The notes under the pieces were generated by a model. It worked only from the letters and a program-made list of their open reading frames with translations. It searched no databases and was not told the origin of the DNA. From CAYVTZ01 sp964454685 (lineage in GTDB: Bacteria > Bacillota > Clostridia > Christensenellales > Christensenellaceae), in contig CAYVTZ010000015.1 of assembly GCA_964454685.1 (NCBI GenBank), forward strand, positions 1 through 63,226: DNA of 63,226 nucleotides. The letters run 5' to 3'. Below, one piece after another: positions 34,501 to 45,093 of this stretch. The position numbers were made by a program, and so were the translations under genes. How positions within the stretch are numbered: the first letter of the stretch is position 1; each line of letters starts with the position of its first letter.

Positions 34501-37500
34501 TTGTTGCTGTCGCCCGTCGCCAGATTCGGCATGTTAAAGCTGCTGTCCGCGCCTGCCGGATAAGCTGGCGTCGTTGCGTCTTTGTTTTCATCCCAACCGA
34601 GGAATACGAATCCATCCCGGCTTGGTTGCGTCGCTTGATCCACCGTCACTGTTTCGTCCGGCGCATAATATTTTGTGTCAACCGGTGCGTTCTGACCGCC
34701 GTTTGCATCATAGGAAACCTGCCATGCAGCCGTCACTGTCAACGTGCCCTGCGCGAACGTTACATCATAGTTTTTATTAGCCCATGTCGATCCCGGCGCA
34801 AAGCGGATGTCAAAGTCTCCCGACTTCGGCGCTGCCGCATCATACGTCGTATCGTAGCCCGCGACTACGACCGAAAGATCCTCGCCCGGTACCACACCTT
34901 CGCCGATTGTGTAGCTATAATTGCTCGGCGCGCTGTCTCCGCGTTTGATCGTCTGTCCGTCCGGCGTCACTGTCACCGGAGCCGGATTGATCTTCACGGT
35001 CTGGAATCCAACTTCGCTTCTGTCATTACCGCGAACCACTTGGTAGTATACCGTCTCGGTTGCCGCATTCACATAAGCAGGGTTCTGCGTCGTCGCGCCT
35101 TTGAGCGTTCCATCTTCATTCAGCTCCGTTGCGTACCAAATGACGTCTCCTTCGATGTTGGTCGTCACGCGAATGCTCTTTTTCTCACCGTCCGGCAATC
35201 CATTGACCGTGTTCGTCCCGTTGTAGATGCTTTCATGGCCAACTGCCGTGATCGCTCCTTCACCGGTGAAGTCTGCCTTGCCAACTGCATACAGCGTTCT
35301 GCCGTTCTTCGCGTCATCAGCGGTAAACACATAGCTTCCCACGCTTCCCGCAGCGTAGACCACTTCGCCGTTCGGCTCTGTCGCCCAGCCTAAGAAGGTG
35401 TAACCGGGTACCGAGATATCCGCCGTGTTCACCACCGCGCTCTGACCTTGTGCATACGTTTTGCCATCAGTCGGAGCCACAAACGGGAAACCGTTGTTGT
35501 TGTAGGTCAACCCGCCTGCCGCAGCCACCGTCAGTGTCTGCACGCCATTGTTCTTATAAGTAATGTTGTAGTTGCCGTATTTGGCCTGTGCGCCGCTTAC
35601 CGAGATTTCATAGCTGCCCGCTACGATCGCGTTCGAATCAAACGTGCCCATATCAATGCTCGGAGCTTTCACAAATGCGTTGCCTGCGTTGTCGCCATCC
35701 ACAAATGTCGCATAGCGCAGTGTCATATCCGGCGCCGCGTCGTTCTCCGCGATCGCCGTCGGGTTCACCACCAGCTCGATCTCGAGGTCAGCAGGCGTTA
35801 TGGTCAGCGTTCCTTCCTTAATGGTCGGAGCCGCAAACCAGCTTGTGACATCCACCGCCGTGCCCTGTGCATCATTATAGAAGATCTTCGCATTCGATGC
35901 GTCAATCACCTGCTTGTAAACTGTCGATCCCGTGCCGCTTTCCGAGCTGTTTACATTGATCTCACTCGGATTGGTCACTGCGATGCTGTCCGGCTCTACA
36001 TAGAAGCCCTCCGGCAAAACTGCCGCAAACGCATCACCGTTAATCGTGTGCACTGTTCCGTCATACTGCGCCGTTTCACTGCTTCCGTTGATTGTCCAGT
36101 CAAGCGATCCCGGTGTCTGAGGCGAACCGATTGTCAGTTTGCCATCCTCAGTCTTGATCACATAGTTTGCAATCTTGCTCAAGGAATCCGTGCCGGTAAT
36201 CGCAACACTATTTTCCGCGATCTCAGATGGATATTCGCCGGGCATTCTTCCGGATGCGCTCGGGTTCGGGTTCACGCTCAATACATCGCCGTACGGCAGG
36301 TTTTTATCAACCGTATATCCGCTCACAAACTGTGTCTGATTGTTAAACGGAACGCTGTCGCTGTTTGCTTTCACCGTAATCGCAAGCGGCGCAATTTCCA
36401 GCGTCCCCGGATTAATGGTGATGTCATAGTTCGGGTCGTTCTTAATGCTATCCGGCAGCTTCACCGTCACATCTTGCGTGCCGGCGTCTTTTCCGCCAAT
36501 CACGATTTCATATTGAGGATCTTCACCCGGGAAGCCTTCAATCGAAACATCGATGCTCGGATCCGCGTCACCATACGTTTTGCCGCCGCTGCCAACATTA
36601 ATCGTTACCTTTGCTGCTTCCACCTGTAATGTGCCCGCCGCAATGGTTACTTGATACTGGTTGGTGACATCCACGCCGTTGCGTAAAATCTGATAGGACG
36701 CAATCACATTGCTCACTGCGCCGTCAGCCACATCTGTCACAACGCTGGTGTCCGCCATGATGACCTTAATCGTGTCGCCGGGCAGCAGCGCGTCTTTCGT
36801 CGCCTGCGTCACATCGCTCAGCGTATGCGCTTTTCCGTCATACTCCCATGTTTTGGAGGCCGCTTCCAGCGTAATCTCCGTTTTGGGAGCAAATTGCGCG
36901 GTGTAAACTGCGCTTCCCGTTATCACACTGCTTTCGTTCGGGAATGTCTTATCCCACTGTGCGAAGTAATATCCCTCGTTTGCCACAGGCTCCGGCACTT
37001 GAACCGCCGCGCCCCAAGTTGTGTTTTCTCCAATGTGCGCGAACACAGCATCGCCCTTCAGCAATCCACCTTCGCCCGCAAGGAATGTAATGGTAAAGTC
37101 TGCTTTCCAAACCGCCTCAAAGGTCATGTCCTTGCTCGGCTTAATCTTGTCGTTCAAGTCATAGTTCGAGCCGTCACTGCCTTTCCAGCCGACTAAGACA
37201 TAGTCGTCTCTGGTAAACGCATCTTCTCCCAGCAAATTCGTATCCTGGGACTTCACAACCTTCAATACTTGATCCTGCTGTCCGCTGCCTTCATAGCCGG
37301 GCTGGAATGTCAGATTCGCATAGTAGCTTTCGTCACCGAACTTCGCCGTCAAAACTGTGTTTCCGGCAATTTCAAAGGTGCCGCCTGCATAATAGATCTT
37401 GCCGTCCACGCTGTTTTCCCAGCCAATGAACGCTTTGTCTTGGACAACCAAATCAATATTGCCCTTTACACGCGCAGATGCGCCCAGCTTATATTTTGTT

Positions 37501-40378
37501 GTATCTGTCGGAACGCTGCCTGTTGCACCGCCCGCATCGTAGGTCACCGTGAAGCCGTCTGTTTTCCAGAATGCGTAAACATCCATGTCCTTGCTCACGC
37601 GCGTGCCGGCGGTAAACCATCTCACTACGTTGTCATCGCCAACCCAGCGCCATCCATCGAACACGCCGTAGCCCGGTACTGCAACGCCACTGGTCAGCGT
37701 ATAGTCGCTGCCCTCCACGTTCATGACAACAGCCGGCTGATACGGGTCAACAAATCCGCCAGCAGCAGCACCTCTCTGCTCCAGGCTAGAGCCGCTGCCT
37801 TTCTGGTCATAGAAAGTTACCGTGTAGTCGCTCGACTGCCACTTTGCATACAGGTTTATTGTTTGCGTTGCAGTCTTACCAACGATGCTTGATAAAGCAA
37901 CGTCCTTTTGCCAGTCAACCGGTCTAGTAAATGTAGAGTCATAGTACCAACCTAAGAAGATGGATTTGTTCTTTGTCGGTTCTGCATTCGGCTCTACCGT
38001 ATTAATCTTTTCACCATGTCTGGTTCTATCCGTATTAGCCTGCTCCAAACTCCCGCCGTTCAGGTTGAACACAACATTAATCGGATTTCTGTTGTAATAG
38101 AAATCATATAGTGTAGTGCCATCGTCTCGCGTGGTTTGTCTATAAGCAACCTTGTACAGACCTTCCAGATCCTTCGGTTGCACATTGTTTTGATCAGCAA
38201 TCAGAACCTGATCCAGCTCCGGGTTTCTGACATATCCCCGGGCACTGCTAGGGGCAAAATTCGTAACATTATCTTTAGGTATCGGCGTGCCGGTCTCATC
38301 TGAAAGCGCTTCATACCAGTAACTCACTTCTACTCTAACTGGCGATTTCGTGTAGCGCGTTGCCCACGTCATCACAGAAGTATTTGCAAAAACTGGCGGC
38401 AGAAGGTCTTCCGCCAACACCAACCGTTTTGTCAGCATGTCGCCCGTCCCGAAGGTAGAACTCCACGCGTCCGGTTGATAGACTCCCCGTGTACTGCTGG
38501 CAACATCAGAGAAGTTCTCAATCGTGACATTCCCGTTCACAGAAGGCCACAAATTAGTAATGTCCTGCTCAAATTTCGCTTGGAAAGAATAGACCACTTT
38601 CCCATTCGCAGCATCTCCGGGGCTCACTGTGATCGGTGGGTTCCCATTTGCCCATGTCCATTTCATGGTTCCATAGTCCACGCCCGCTCCACTTTGCAGC
38701 GACTTCATGGTGAACTGCTCTGTATAAACAATACGGTCAACCAATACGTTTAAAACGCTTTGCCCGTTTCCTTCTATCGTCACTGGCTGTGCCAGTTTCG
38801 CATTTGCTTTATCAAAGTAGTATATTGTGTGATCGCTTGTAGCAATCGAATCAATTTCCGATTTGATTTGGCTGCTAACAGCGTCGATCACCGTGCCCGC
38901 ATTCGCCTGCTGCGGCGTCAGCACTTTATACGTCATATAGTCATTCGGCCAGGAAAGCGCTTGCCCAACCGGAATGTTCGGTTTTTCCATCCAAAGAACC
39001 ACCGAATAGTTGACCGGCTTCCCTTCCCAAAGCGCATAGAGAACAAAGTCTTGCTGCACCGGAGTATCAAAGTCGTAAACATTCACTTGATCTGCGGACC
39101 AGCCCATAAACGCGTAACCTTCGCGCACAGGGTCTGCAGGCTTCACAGCCTTTTTCCCGGACTCAACCATTTGCGGGTCGTAAATATCGTCCGATCCTTC
39201 CGCAATAAACTCTACGGTATGCGTGTCGCTAAACACCGGCACAAACGTCATATCCGTGTTCGCCGTTGCCGATCCAAAGCTAAACTCTTCCGTCGGATTC
39301 TCACTCAACGCCCAATAAAGGAATGTTTTCCTCTCCGGCGCTTCCGGAACTCGATCCGTCTTCGGAATGATGTCACCTTTCGCAATCGAGACAGAGTCAA
39401 ATTGCAGACCGTCCGCATCCAGGAAGGAAATCAAAACCTTGCTGTTCATCTCAAACTGAGCGTATAATGTAAGGTTTTCTGTAATTTCCATGTTTGGATC
39501 AAACTGCGCATAGCTGCCGTCCGCATTTTGCACAAACCAGCCGCTAAAAGAGCTCGCGCCCTCTGGCCACACAGAACTGTCCGGTGCTGCGGGAACCGTT
39601 GCGCCAAATATTTTGCCATCCACAACAGGAATCAAATCCCCGTAAGGTGCACTGTTAACCATAAGCGTAACAAAAACGCTGTTGTTCACAGGCGCTTGTG
39701 CACGTTGCGGAGGAGTGGGTGCCGGTGTCGGCGCAGGCGTCGGTGTCGCCGATGCTTCCGGCGCTGCAGATGCTTCCGGTGCTGCCGATGCTTCCGGCGC
39801 TACGGATGCTTCCGGCCCTGTGGATGCTTCCGGCGCTGCCGATGCTTCCGGCGCTGCCGATGCTTCCGGCGCTGCCGNNNNNNNNNNNNNNNNNNNNNNN
39901 NNNNNNNNNNNNNNNNNNNNNNNNNNNNNNNNNNNNNNNNNNNNNNNNNNNNNNNNNNNNNNNNNNNNNNNNNNNNNGATGCTTCCGGCGCTGCCGATGC
40001 TTCCGGCGCTGCCGATGCTTCCGGCGCTGCCGATGCTTCCGGTGCTGCCGATGCTTCCGGTGCTTCCGGCACTGCGGGTGCTTCCGGCGCTGCGGATGCT
40101 TCCGGCGCTGCGGGTGCTTCCGGCACTGCGGGTGCTTCCGGCACTGCGGGTGCTTCCGGGTCCGGTGCCGCTTGCTCCGGTACTACATTCGTCTGATCAG
40201 ATAACGCCTGCACAACGGGCGCTTCTGTCGGCAGCTCCACGCTGTCTGCAAGCACAACGCCCACAGCACTAATCATCAATGCTACACAAACTACAAACGC
40301 AATAAAGCGCTTGCTGTTAGCAATCACGCGCTGCCGCTTCACCTTTCTTTGATTGTTTTTCAGTCTCGAGCTTCTCAT
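31584..40378 (-). CDS. giant repeat-containing surface protein (InlB-type and MBG-type repeats), interrupted by a gap
   Basis: One gene of nearly 2,900 codons plus the gap. It starts at ATG 40378 behind GGAAGG and has a signal sequence (about 40,240-40,320). A low-complexity Pro/Glu/Ala/Ser repeat follows (39,735-40,165), broken by the 100-N gap that shifts the apparent frame. Next come InlB-type/Flg_new repeats such as REGYAFMGWSADQ and LYALWEGK (about 36.9-39.6 kb), then a long row of MBG-type repeats with KTYGDADPS, KVYGQADPR and YNVTVEPGNF motifs (about 32.3-36.9 kb), a Pro/Thr linker, and three C-terminal membrane segments with charged loops. Such proteins are exported adhesins or stalks. 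There is no LPXTG or SLH anchor. The three-helix end is a different anchor. Confidence 0.85.
39735..40165. repeat. 18-bp tandem repeat coding for PEASAA units
   Basis: GATGCTTCCGGCGCTGCC and close variants repeat many times on both sides of the gap and encode a PEASAA/PEAPAV-type spacer in the giant surface protein. The units differ at a few positions (GTGCT, GCGGG, ACGG), so the array is not fully homogenised. The repeat explains why assembly failed here. Confidence 0.88.
39878..39977. other. 100-N assembly gap inside the PEAS repeat
   Basis: A default-length gap lies within the 18-bp repeat array. Because 100 is not a multiple of three, the coding frame appears to change across it. The flanking frames both read PEAS repeats, so the gene is continuous. 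The real repeat number is unknown. Confidence 0.92.
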
Positions 40379-40924
40379 ACGATAACCTTCCTTCCGGGCT
40401 GTGCCCCTGCCTTTCAAAAAAACACTGTTGTCCACAACTCAAACTGCTCTGGCCTTATGTTTTCATATGAAAGCCTGCAGAACTTGAACTATTTCCCACT
40501 ATTTTTGTATTATTATAGGTTAAACTACATCATCCTTACGCACACAAGCTAGTCTAATAGCTTGTTCTTTACCTCATTATATCGTGTTAATTTCCTTCGC
40601 ACTTTACCGGTTTCTGTCTTAAAAAACATTAAAATTTTTTATTCCCCTTTTTCGCAGTCCCATTGATGTCGGGTTTATTGTCCCGATACGCCTTAAAACA
40701 GGCATAATCATCGTGATTATAGATTCGTCTACTTTATAGTATAAACGGCGTTCTAACGAATTGCAAGTATATATACATCGGTTACTAAAATTTTAATCTT
40801 TTCGATACCTATTTTGTCTGGTTTTGTGCACTTCGTACTCCATATACACTATATTGTCGCATTCTCTATGCAAACGACAATCCGTTACCAAACCAGGCTT
40901 CCCCCGTGCTATTCACACCGTCAT
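40379..40924 (-). promoter_or_regulatory. promoter and long leader of the giant surface protein gene
   Basis: On the minus strand TTGCAA (40761-40766), 17 bases and TATACT (40738-40743) make a likely promoter with a start near 40731, giving a leader of about 350 bases. The leader can form at least two stems: ACAAGCTA (40544-40551) with TAGCTTGT (40558-40565), and TCGGG with CCCGA around 40,670-40,686. It matches no riboswitch I know. A hairpin ATTGTCG...CGACAAT lies upstream near 40,855-40,883. Confidence 0.45.
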
Positions 40925-41065
40925 TCACTGCCAATTCGGCTCAATATTATGTTCTTTTTCTATATATAAAGCATTTTCCCTGCTTTTAATCAACCGAATA
41001 GCTTTTTTTAATTCTACACGGGATGCATCCACGCTTCTGACCTGCCATGTCGCACCAACCCGCAT
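40925..41065 (-). CDS. possible small protein, 46 residues
   Basis: The frame opens at ATG 41065 and ends at TGA 40925-40927. The product, beginning MRVGATWQVRSVDASRVEL and ending KEHNIEPNWQ, is charged, predicted helical and has no signal. It is not rich in the odd residues typical of chance frames. The ATG has no ribosome site. A TTG four codons upstream has AAGGTGAGAG before it. It lies between the che operon and the giant protein gene, on the same strand as both. It is not recognised and may be a remnant. Confidence 0.3.
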   Translation of the reverse strand: MRVGATWQVRSVDASRVELKKAIRLIKSRENALYIEKEHNIEPNWQ

Positions 41066-41215
41066 ATGACGCAAGCCGGTTCTCTCACCTTGATCGAATC
41101 ATAAAAAAAGAACAATGTGCGGCGTGCAGGAGTAAAGTTTCCCTCTCTTCCACCGTCATCGTTCCCTTTGCGAATCGTGGCATCTTACCGGCTAATCCCC
41201 GAACCCAAGCAAACA

Positions 41216-42295
41216 TCATTCCTGCTCGCTGATCGACTTGAAAACATCGGAAAGCTGGTTGGCAATGTCAATGAGCACAGGATCAAAATGAATCCCCCTG
41301 CCTTCGTTTAATATCTGCATCGCCTGCTCATGAGACATCTTCTTTTTATAAGGGCGTTCGGAAACCAGCGCGTCGTAAACATCCACTACCGCCATGATCC
41401 TGCCCGCAATGTGTATCTCCTCTTTTTGCAGATTGTGCGGATATCCGCTGCCATCCCATTTTTCGTGATGAGAGACCGCAACAATCGCCGCATAGTTCAA
41501 AAACTCTTTATTTTGCGTCAGTTCCATCGCCTTTCGGATGGACTTTTCGCCCAGCGTCGTATGTGTTTTCATGATTTCAAATTCTTCCGGCGTCAGCTTC
41601 CCCGGCTTCAACAGTATGGAATCCGATATGGCAACCTTGCCAATGTCGTGAAGCTGTGATGCCTCGCGCAGCATGTCCGGCTCAATCCCCGCCAGTTGGT
41701 CAGCGTAGATGTTGTGTTTCACCATGTAGTCCAGAATGCATCCATAGTATCCCTGCGTGCGCAGAATGTGTCCGCCCGTCGTCCCGTCGCGCATTTCCAC
41801 AATTTCCGACATCGTGAAAATGATTGCATTTTGCAGTTCCTTGATGATTTCGGTTTTTTCCTCCACCATCCGTTGCAGCTCCTTGCTTGAATTTCTCAAA
41901 AAATCCCGATGCGCAGCCAGCTCCAAATGCAGCTGCACGCGCTTGATCAGCAGCGGGGGCATAAACGGTTTTGTAATAAAGTCGACCGCGCCCAGTTCAA
42001 ACGCCTTGATCTCGAAACTCATATCGTTTTGCGCAGTCAGAAAAATCACGGGGATGTCTTCATAATCCGGATTCCGCTTCAACTCCTGTATGGCTTCAAA
42101 GCCTGTCTTTTCCGGCATTTCCACATCCAGCAATATGAGGTCTGGTTTTGCTTTTCCCAGCAATTCAAAGGCCTCGTTTGCGCTGTGTGCGCTTTCCACG
42201 TCGCAGACGTCCTTTAAAACCTCCCGGACAATTTTGTGAATGATGGGGCTGTCGTCTATCACGAGCAGCTTACGCCTTTGGGTGTCACGCAGCAT
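41216..42295 (-). CDS. response regulator with HD-GYP domain (c-di-GMP phosphodiesterase, RpfG type)
   Basis: The 360-residue protein has an N-terminal receiver (D14-D15, phospho-acceptor D57 in PDLILLDVEMPEKTG, KP in FITKPF), a short coiled coil and an HD-GYP domain. That domain has the metal-binding LHDIGK, IMKTHTTLGE, VSHHEKWDGSGYP and VVDVYDALVSERPYK segments. HD-GYP proteins break down c-di-GMP to GMP or pGpG. It is the last gene of the chemosensory operon, so CheA may control c-di-GMP breakdown through it. The start at 42295 follows GGAAGGAG. Confidence 0.87.
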   Translation of the reverse strand: MLRDTQRRKLLVIDDSPIIHKIVREVLKDVCDVESAHSANEAFELLGKAKPDLILLDVEMPEKTGFEAIQELKRNPDYEDIPVIFLTAQNDMSFEIKAFELGAVDFITKPFMPPLLIKRVQLHLELAAHRDFLRNSSKELQRMVEEKTEIIKELQNAIIFTMSEIVEMRDGTTGGHILRTQGYYGCILDYMVKHNIYADQLAGIEPDMLREASQLHDIGKVAISDSILLKPGKLTPEEFEIMKTHTTLGEKSIRKAMELTQNKEFLNYAAIVAVSHHEKWDGSGYPHNLQKEEIHIAGRIMAVVDVYDALVSERPYKKKMSHEQAMQILNEGRGIHFDPVLIDIANQLSDVFKSISEQE

Positions 42296-42367
42296 GAAAT
42301 CTGCTCCTTCCTGATGTCTTCCCTCTGTCGCGCAAAATTCCACTTCTGCGCAGTCGCACGCGCGGTA

Positions 42368-42841
42368 TCAATATATCACCACTCTGATGCCAATGCGAAT
42401 CTGATCGTCTGCAAACGCCGCGCGCAGCACCGTCGTATCCTTCTTGAAGCATATCTGTTTGTTTTCCCCTGTTATAACAAAGGGCGTTGTCAGGGCAAAT
42501 CCGAAACCCTTTTTCGCCAACATCGCCTTCGCATTGCCACCCGTCATGTTTGCAATTTCGCATAGGCAGTCACTCATGTCCAATGTGGTGATCTCCTGCG
42601 CATCGCACCCCGTCATATAAGAGGTCAGCAGCAAAAGCGTTGGTATATCCGCGTCAATCAGCAAAAAACCACTGTTTTCCCCCGTAAAGTTCAGAATCGC
42701 CGCAAAGTCTCCATCGCCGTCCGGTCGCTCCGCCTCACGCAGGCAAAATCCCGCAGTGGTGGATACCACATGGGTCAGCGCGCCAAAAAAAGCAGAAGCA
42801 ATCTCCCCCAGCCCCTGTGGTGTACAAAATTTCTTAATCAT
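42368..42841 (-). CDS. CheX-like chemotaxis phosphatase
   Basis: The 157-residue protein has the CheX/CheC-family helix with the phosphatase motif E..N in SDCLCEIANMTGGNAK and an internal GFLLIDADIPTLLLLTSYMTG strand-helix unit. The family removes phosphate from CheY-type receivers. It overlaps the receiver gene by 8 bases, so it most likely dephosphorylates that protein. Only one copy of the motif is clear, as in CheX. Confidence 0.78.
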   Translation of the reverse strand: MIKKFCTPQGLGEIASAFFGALTHVVSTTAGFCLREAERPDGDGDFAAILNFTGENSGFLLIDADIPTLLLLTSYMTGCDAQEITTLDMSDCLCEIANMTGGNAKAMLAKKGFGFALTTPFVITGENKQICFKKDTTVLRAAFADDQIRIGIRVVIY

Positions 42842-43211
42842 TCCCGTCTCCTACGCACTCCAAGATTTTGGTCATCAGCTCCTCCACAGAAAAGGGCTTT
42901 GTCATATAATTGATGGCTCCCGCCTTAATCGCTGCAACGATGCTGTGTTTTTCGCTCTCCGTCGTCACCATCATCACCGGAATTTCTTTTAATTGCGCGT
43001 CCGCTTTCAACGCTTGCAGCACTTCGTAACCATTGAGTCCGGGCATATTCCAGTCCAGCAGGATCAAATCCATGCGTTCTTCGCTCGTCTTTAAAAATTC
43101 CAAAGCGTCACTGCCATTTTCGCTTTCAAAAAAACGGTAATCCAGCACATCACAAACCGCTTTTATTATTTTTCTGACCGTAGAAGAATCGTCTATCGAA
43201 AAAACATTCAT
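42834..43211 (-). CDS. CheY-like single-domain response regulator
   Basis: The 125-residue protein is a stand-alone receiver with D7-D8, phospho-acceptor D53 in DLILLDWNMPGLNG, conserved Thr in MMVTTES and Lys in MTKPFS. It overlaps cheR by 4 bases (ATGA). No flagellar switch genes are in view, so its output may be a pilus or another receiver-binding partner rather than a flagellar motor. Confidence 0.87.
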   Translation of the reverse strand: MNVFSIDDSSTVRKIIKAVCDVLDYRFFESENGSDALEFLKTSEERMDLILLDWNMPGLNGYEVLQALKADAQLKEIPVMMVTTESEKHSIVAAIKAGAINYMTKPFSVEELMTKILECVGDGND

Positions 43212-44065
43212 CCAATGTACTCCTTTTTCGTGTAGTAAACGCCGTTTGCATGCAGCGCAGAGTCAAAATACCGCTTCATGACCTCATATAACTCATACGC
43301 ACCCAAAAACAGTACCCCGTCCATTGCCAACGCATCCCAAAGCTTTTTCGCAAGCGCTTCCACAAAGTCTGCCGAAAAGTAGATCATCACATATCTGCAA
43401 AAGATAACGTCAAAGGTTCCCAGCGGCAAAAAGCTCTCCTGCAAGTTAAATTTGCGAAAACTGACGGCATTTCTGATCTTTTCACAAATTTCCCAAACCC
43501 TATCCTTTTTTTGAAAATATCTGGATTTCACATTGCCTTCCAAACCACGCAAAATTGAAATCGCGTCGTATTTCCCGTTTTTGGCGATTTCCAGTACGTG
43601 ATTGGATATATCTGTCGCCACGATCTCAAAATCATCCAGGCAAACGCCCAGCACCGCATGTTCCCGCAGGTAGCTGTCAATGCACATTGCGGTGGAATAT
43701 GCCTCTTGTCCCGTAGAAGATGCCGTGCTCCAAATCCGGATTTTCTTTTTTTTCCCACTTTTCAATTCTTCAATCAAGCGAGGCAAATAGAACCGCTCCA
43801 GGATCTCCCAGGGTGTTTTGTCACGAAACCACATCGTCTCATTCGTCGTGATCGCATCAATGATGCGCTCGGTGTACTCCCCCGCCACATCACCCGTAAT
43901 GCAGGAATATAGCTCGGAATAGGATTGCAGAGAAAGATCTGCCAGCATTTTGGAAAGGCGGGTCTCGATGAGGTACGCCTTGTCATCGCTGATGTCGATG
44001 CAGCACTTTTCCTTAATATACTTCTGAAACATCAGAAACTCAATGTTCGAAAGATTTCGCGCCAA
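43208..44065 (-). CDS. cheR: CheR-type chemoreceptor methyltransferase
   Basis: The 285-residue protein has the CheR N-terminal helical domain (FLMFQKYIKEKCCIDISDDKAYLIETRL) and the methyltransferase domain with TTNETMWFRD, WSTASSTGQEAYSTAM (SAM-binding), FEIVATDISNHVLEIAKNG and FDVIFCRYVMIYF. It methylates glutamates on the MCP encoded in the same operon. A TTG start at 44065 is chosen because GCAGGAGGTG lies just upstream and the frame before it overlaps cheB. Confidence 0.87.
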   Translation of the reverse strand: MARNLSNIEFLMFQKYIKEKCCIDISDDKAYLIETRLSKMLADLSLQSYSELYSCITGDVAGEYTERIIDAITTNETMWFRDKTPWEILERFYLPRLIEELKSGKKKKIRIWSTASSTGQEAYSTAMCIDSYLREHAVLGVCLDDFEIVATDISNHVLEIAKNGKYDAISILRGLEGNVKSRYFQKKDRVWEICEKIRNAVSFRKFNLQESFLPLGTFDVIFCRYVMIYFSADFVEALAKKLWDALAMDGVLFLGAYELYEVMKRYFDSALHANGVYYTKKEYIG

Positions 44066-44066
44066 G

Positions 44067-45089
44067 TCACACCTCCTGCAACACTTCTTTGATGATTTCG
44101 GCGGCAATGTCCTGCGCGTCCAATATAACGTCACTCAAATTGTTTTCCACCACCACGCGCGGCATACCATAGACCGTGCAGGTCTTTTCACTTTGCGCAA
44201 TGCAGTAGCAGGTGCATTTCTGCTTGAGCGCACGCACCCCCGCCGTGCCATCCTTTCCCATACCGGTGAGCACCACCGCCATCACTTTTCCACCCGCAAA
44301 GGCGTCTGCGCCCGATGCAAAGAGCAAATCCGCGCATGGATAAACGTCATTCACAAATTCATCGTCATTGACCAACACCTGCCGCCGTTTTGTCAAATAC
44401 ATGTTCAGCCCGCCCGGCGCAATATATATGGTTCCCTTTTGTATCGTCTCCCCGTCCTCCGCCTCTTTGACCGCCATGGCACATTTGGAGTTCAGGTTTT
44501 GCGCCAAACCGCGTGTAAAGTTTTTTGGCATGTGCTGCGCAACCAGTATCGGGGCAGGGAAATGTGCGGGCAGCCCGCACAATATCGTTTCTAAAATATT
44601 CGGCCCCCCCGTGGATGCCGCAATAAAAAGCGCCTCATAGCCACTGTCTGCCGGCAGGGTCAAAGTGCTTTGCTCTGCCGGGGGGCGGCAGGCGCGAATC
44701 TCGTCAATCATCTCCCGCAATGCGCGCGTAATCATGGTTGTGTTGCGCGTAAAGCTTTCGTTCAGCGGCTTTTTGATGCAGTGTTTGATACCGCGGTTAC
44801 GCGCCCGCTCAATCTGTCGCTCCGCATGCGCTCCCTGATCAAATAACAGCGCAACAGGCAAATCAGGCGCGGTGCGCATCAGCGCGTCATAGACACGAAA
44901 ATCATCCTCGCAAAAATAGTCCGCATCCAGCACAGCAAAATACACATCGCAGCACGCCGCATAGGCAAGCACTTCCTCGTGTGGCAACTGCAATACTTCT
45001 ATGCGGGGCTCTATTTTATCTATGGCATTCGTAAAAACGATGTTGTAAAGCACAGAATTTATGGATAACAAGATCTTCTTCAATGCCAT
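44067..45089 (-). CDS. cheB: CheB-type methylesterase with degenerate receiver
   Basis: The 340-residue protein has an intact C-terminal methylesterase domain with catalytic S159 (AASTGGP), H186 (AQHMP) and D280 (TGMGKDG). The N-terminal receiver-like region lacks the acidic pair: where active receivers have VDDS it has SINS, and the phospho-acceptor segment reads VYFAVLDADYF. It is thus probably not switched by phosphorylation in the normal way. It removes methyl groups or deamidates the MCP. Confidence 0.85.
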   Translation of the reverse strand: MALKKILLSINSVLYNIVFTNAIDKIEPRIEVLQLPHEEVLAYAACCDVYFAVLDADYFCEDDFRVYDALMRTAPDLPVALLFDQGAHAERQIERARNRGIKHCIKKPLNESFTRNTTMITRALREMIDEIRACRPPAEQSTLTLPADSGYEALFIAASTGGPNILETILCGLPAHFPAPILVAQHMPKNFTRGLAQNLNSKCAMAVKEAEDGETIQKGTIYIAPGGLNMYLTKRRQVLVNDDEFVNDVYPCADLLFASGADAFAGGKVMAVVLTGMGKDGTAGVRALKQKCTCYCIAQSEKTCTVYGMPRVVVENNLSDVILDAQDIAAEIIKEVLQEV

Positions 45090-45093
45090 ACCT

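Noticed and set aside
31560..37892. Several very long plus-strand open frames opposite the giant surface protein gene (up to 841 codons).
   Set aside because: They are Arg-, Cys- and His-rich, have no domains or ribosome sites, and lie exactly antisense to a repeat gene whose codon bias removes stops on the other strand.
39735..40165. A CRISPR-like array.
   Set aside because: The repeats are contiguous 18-bp coding units without spacers, inside a large open frame.
41100..41215. A terminator after the che operon.
   Set aside because: A T7 run is present on the minus strand, but no stable stem precedes it.
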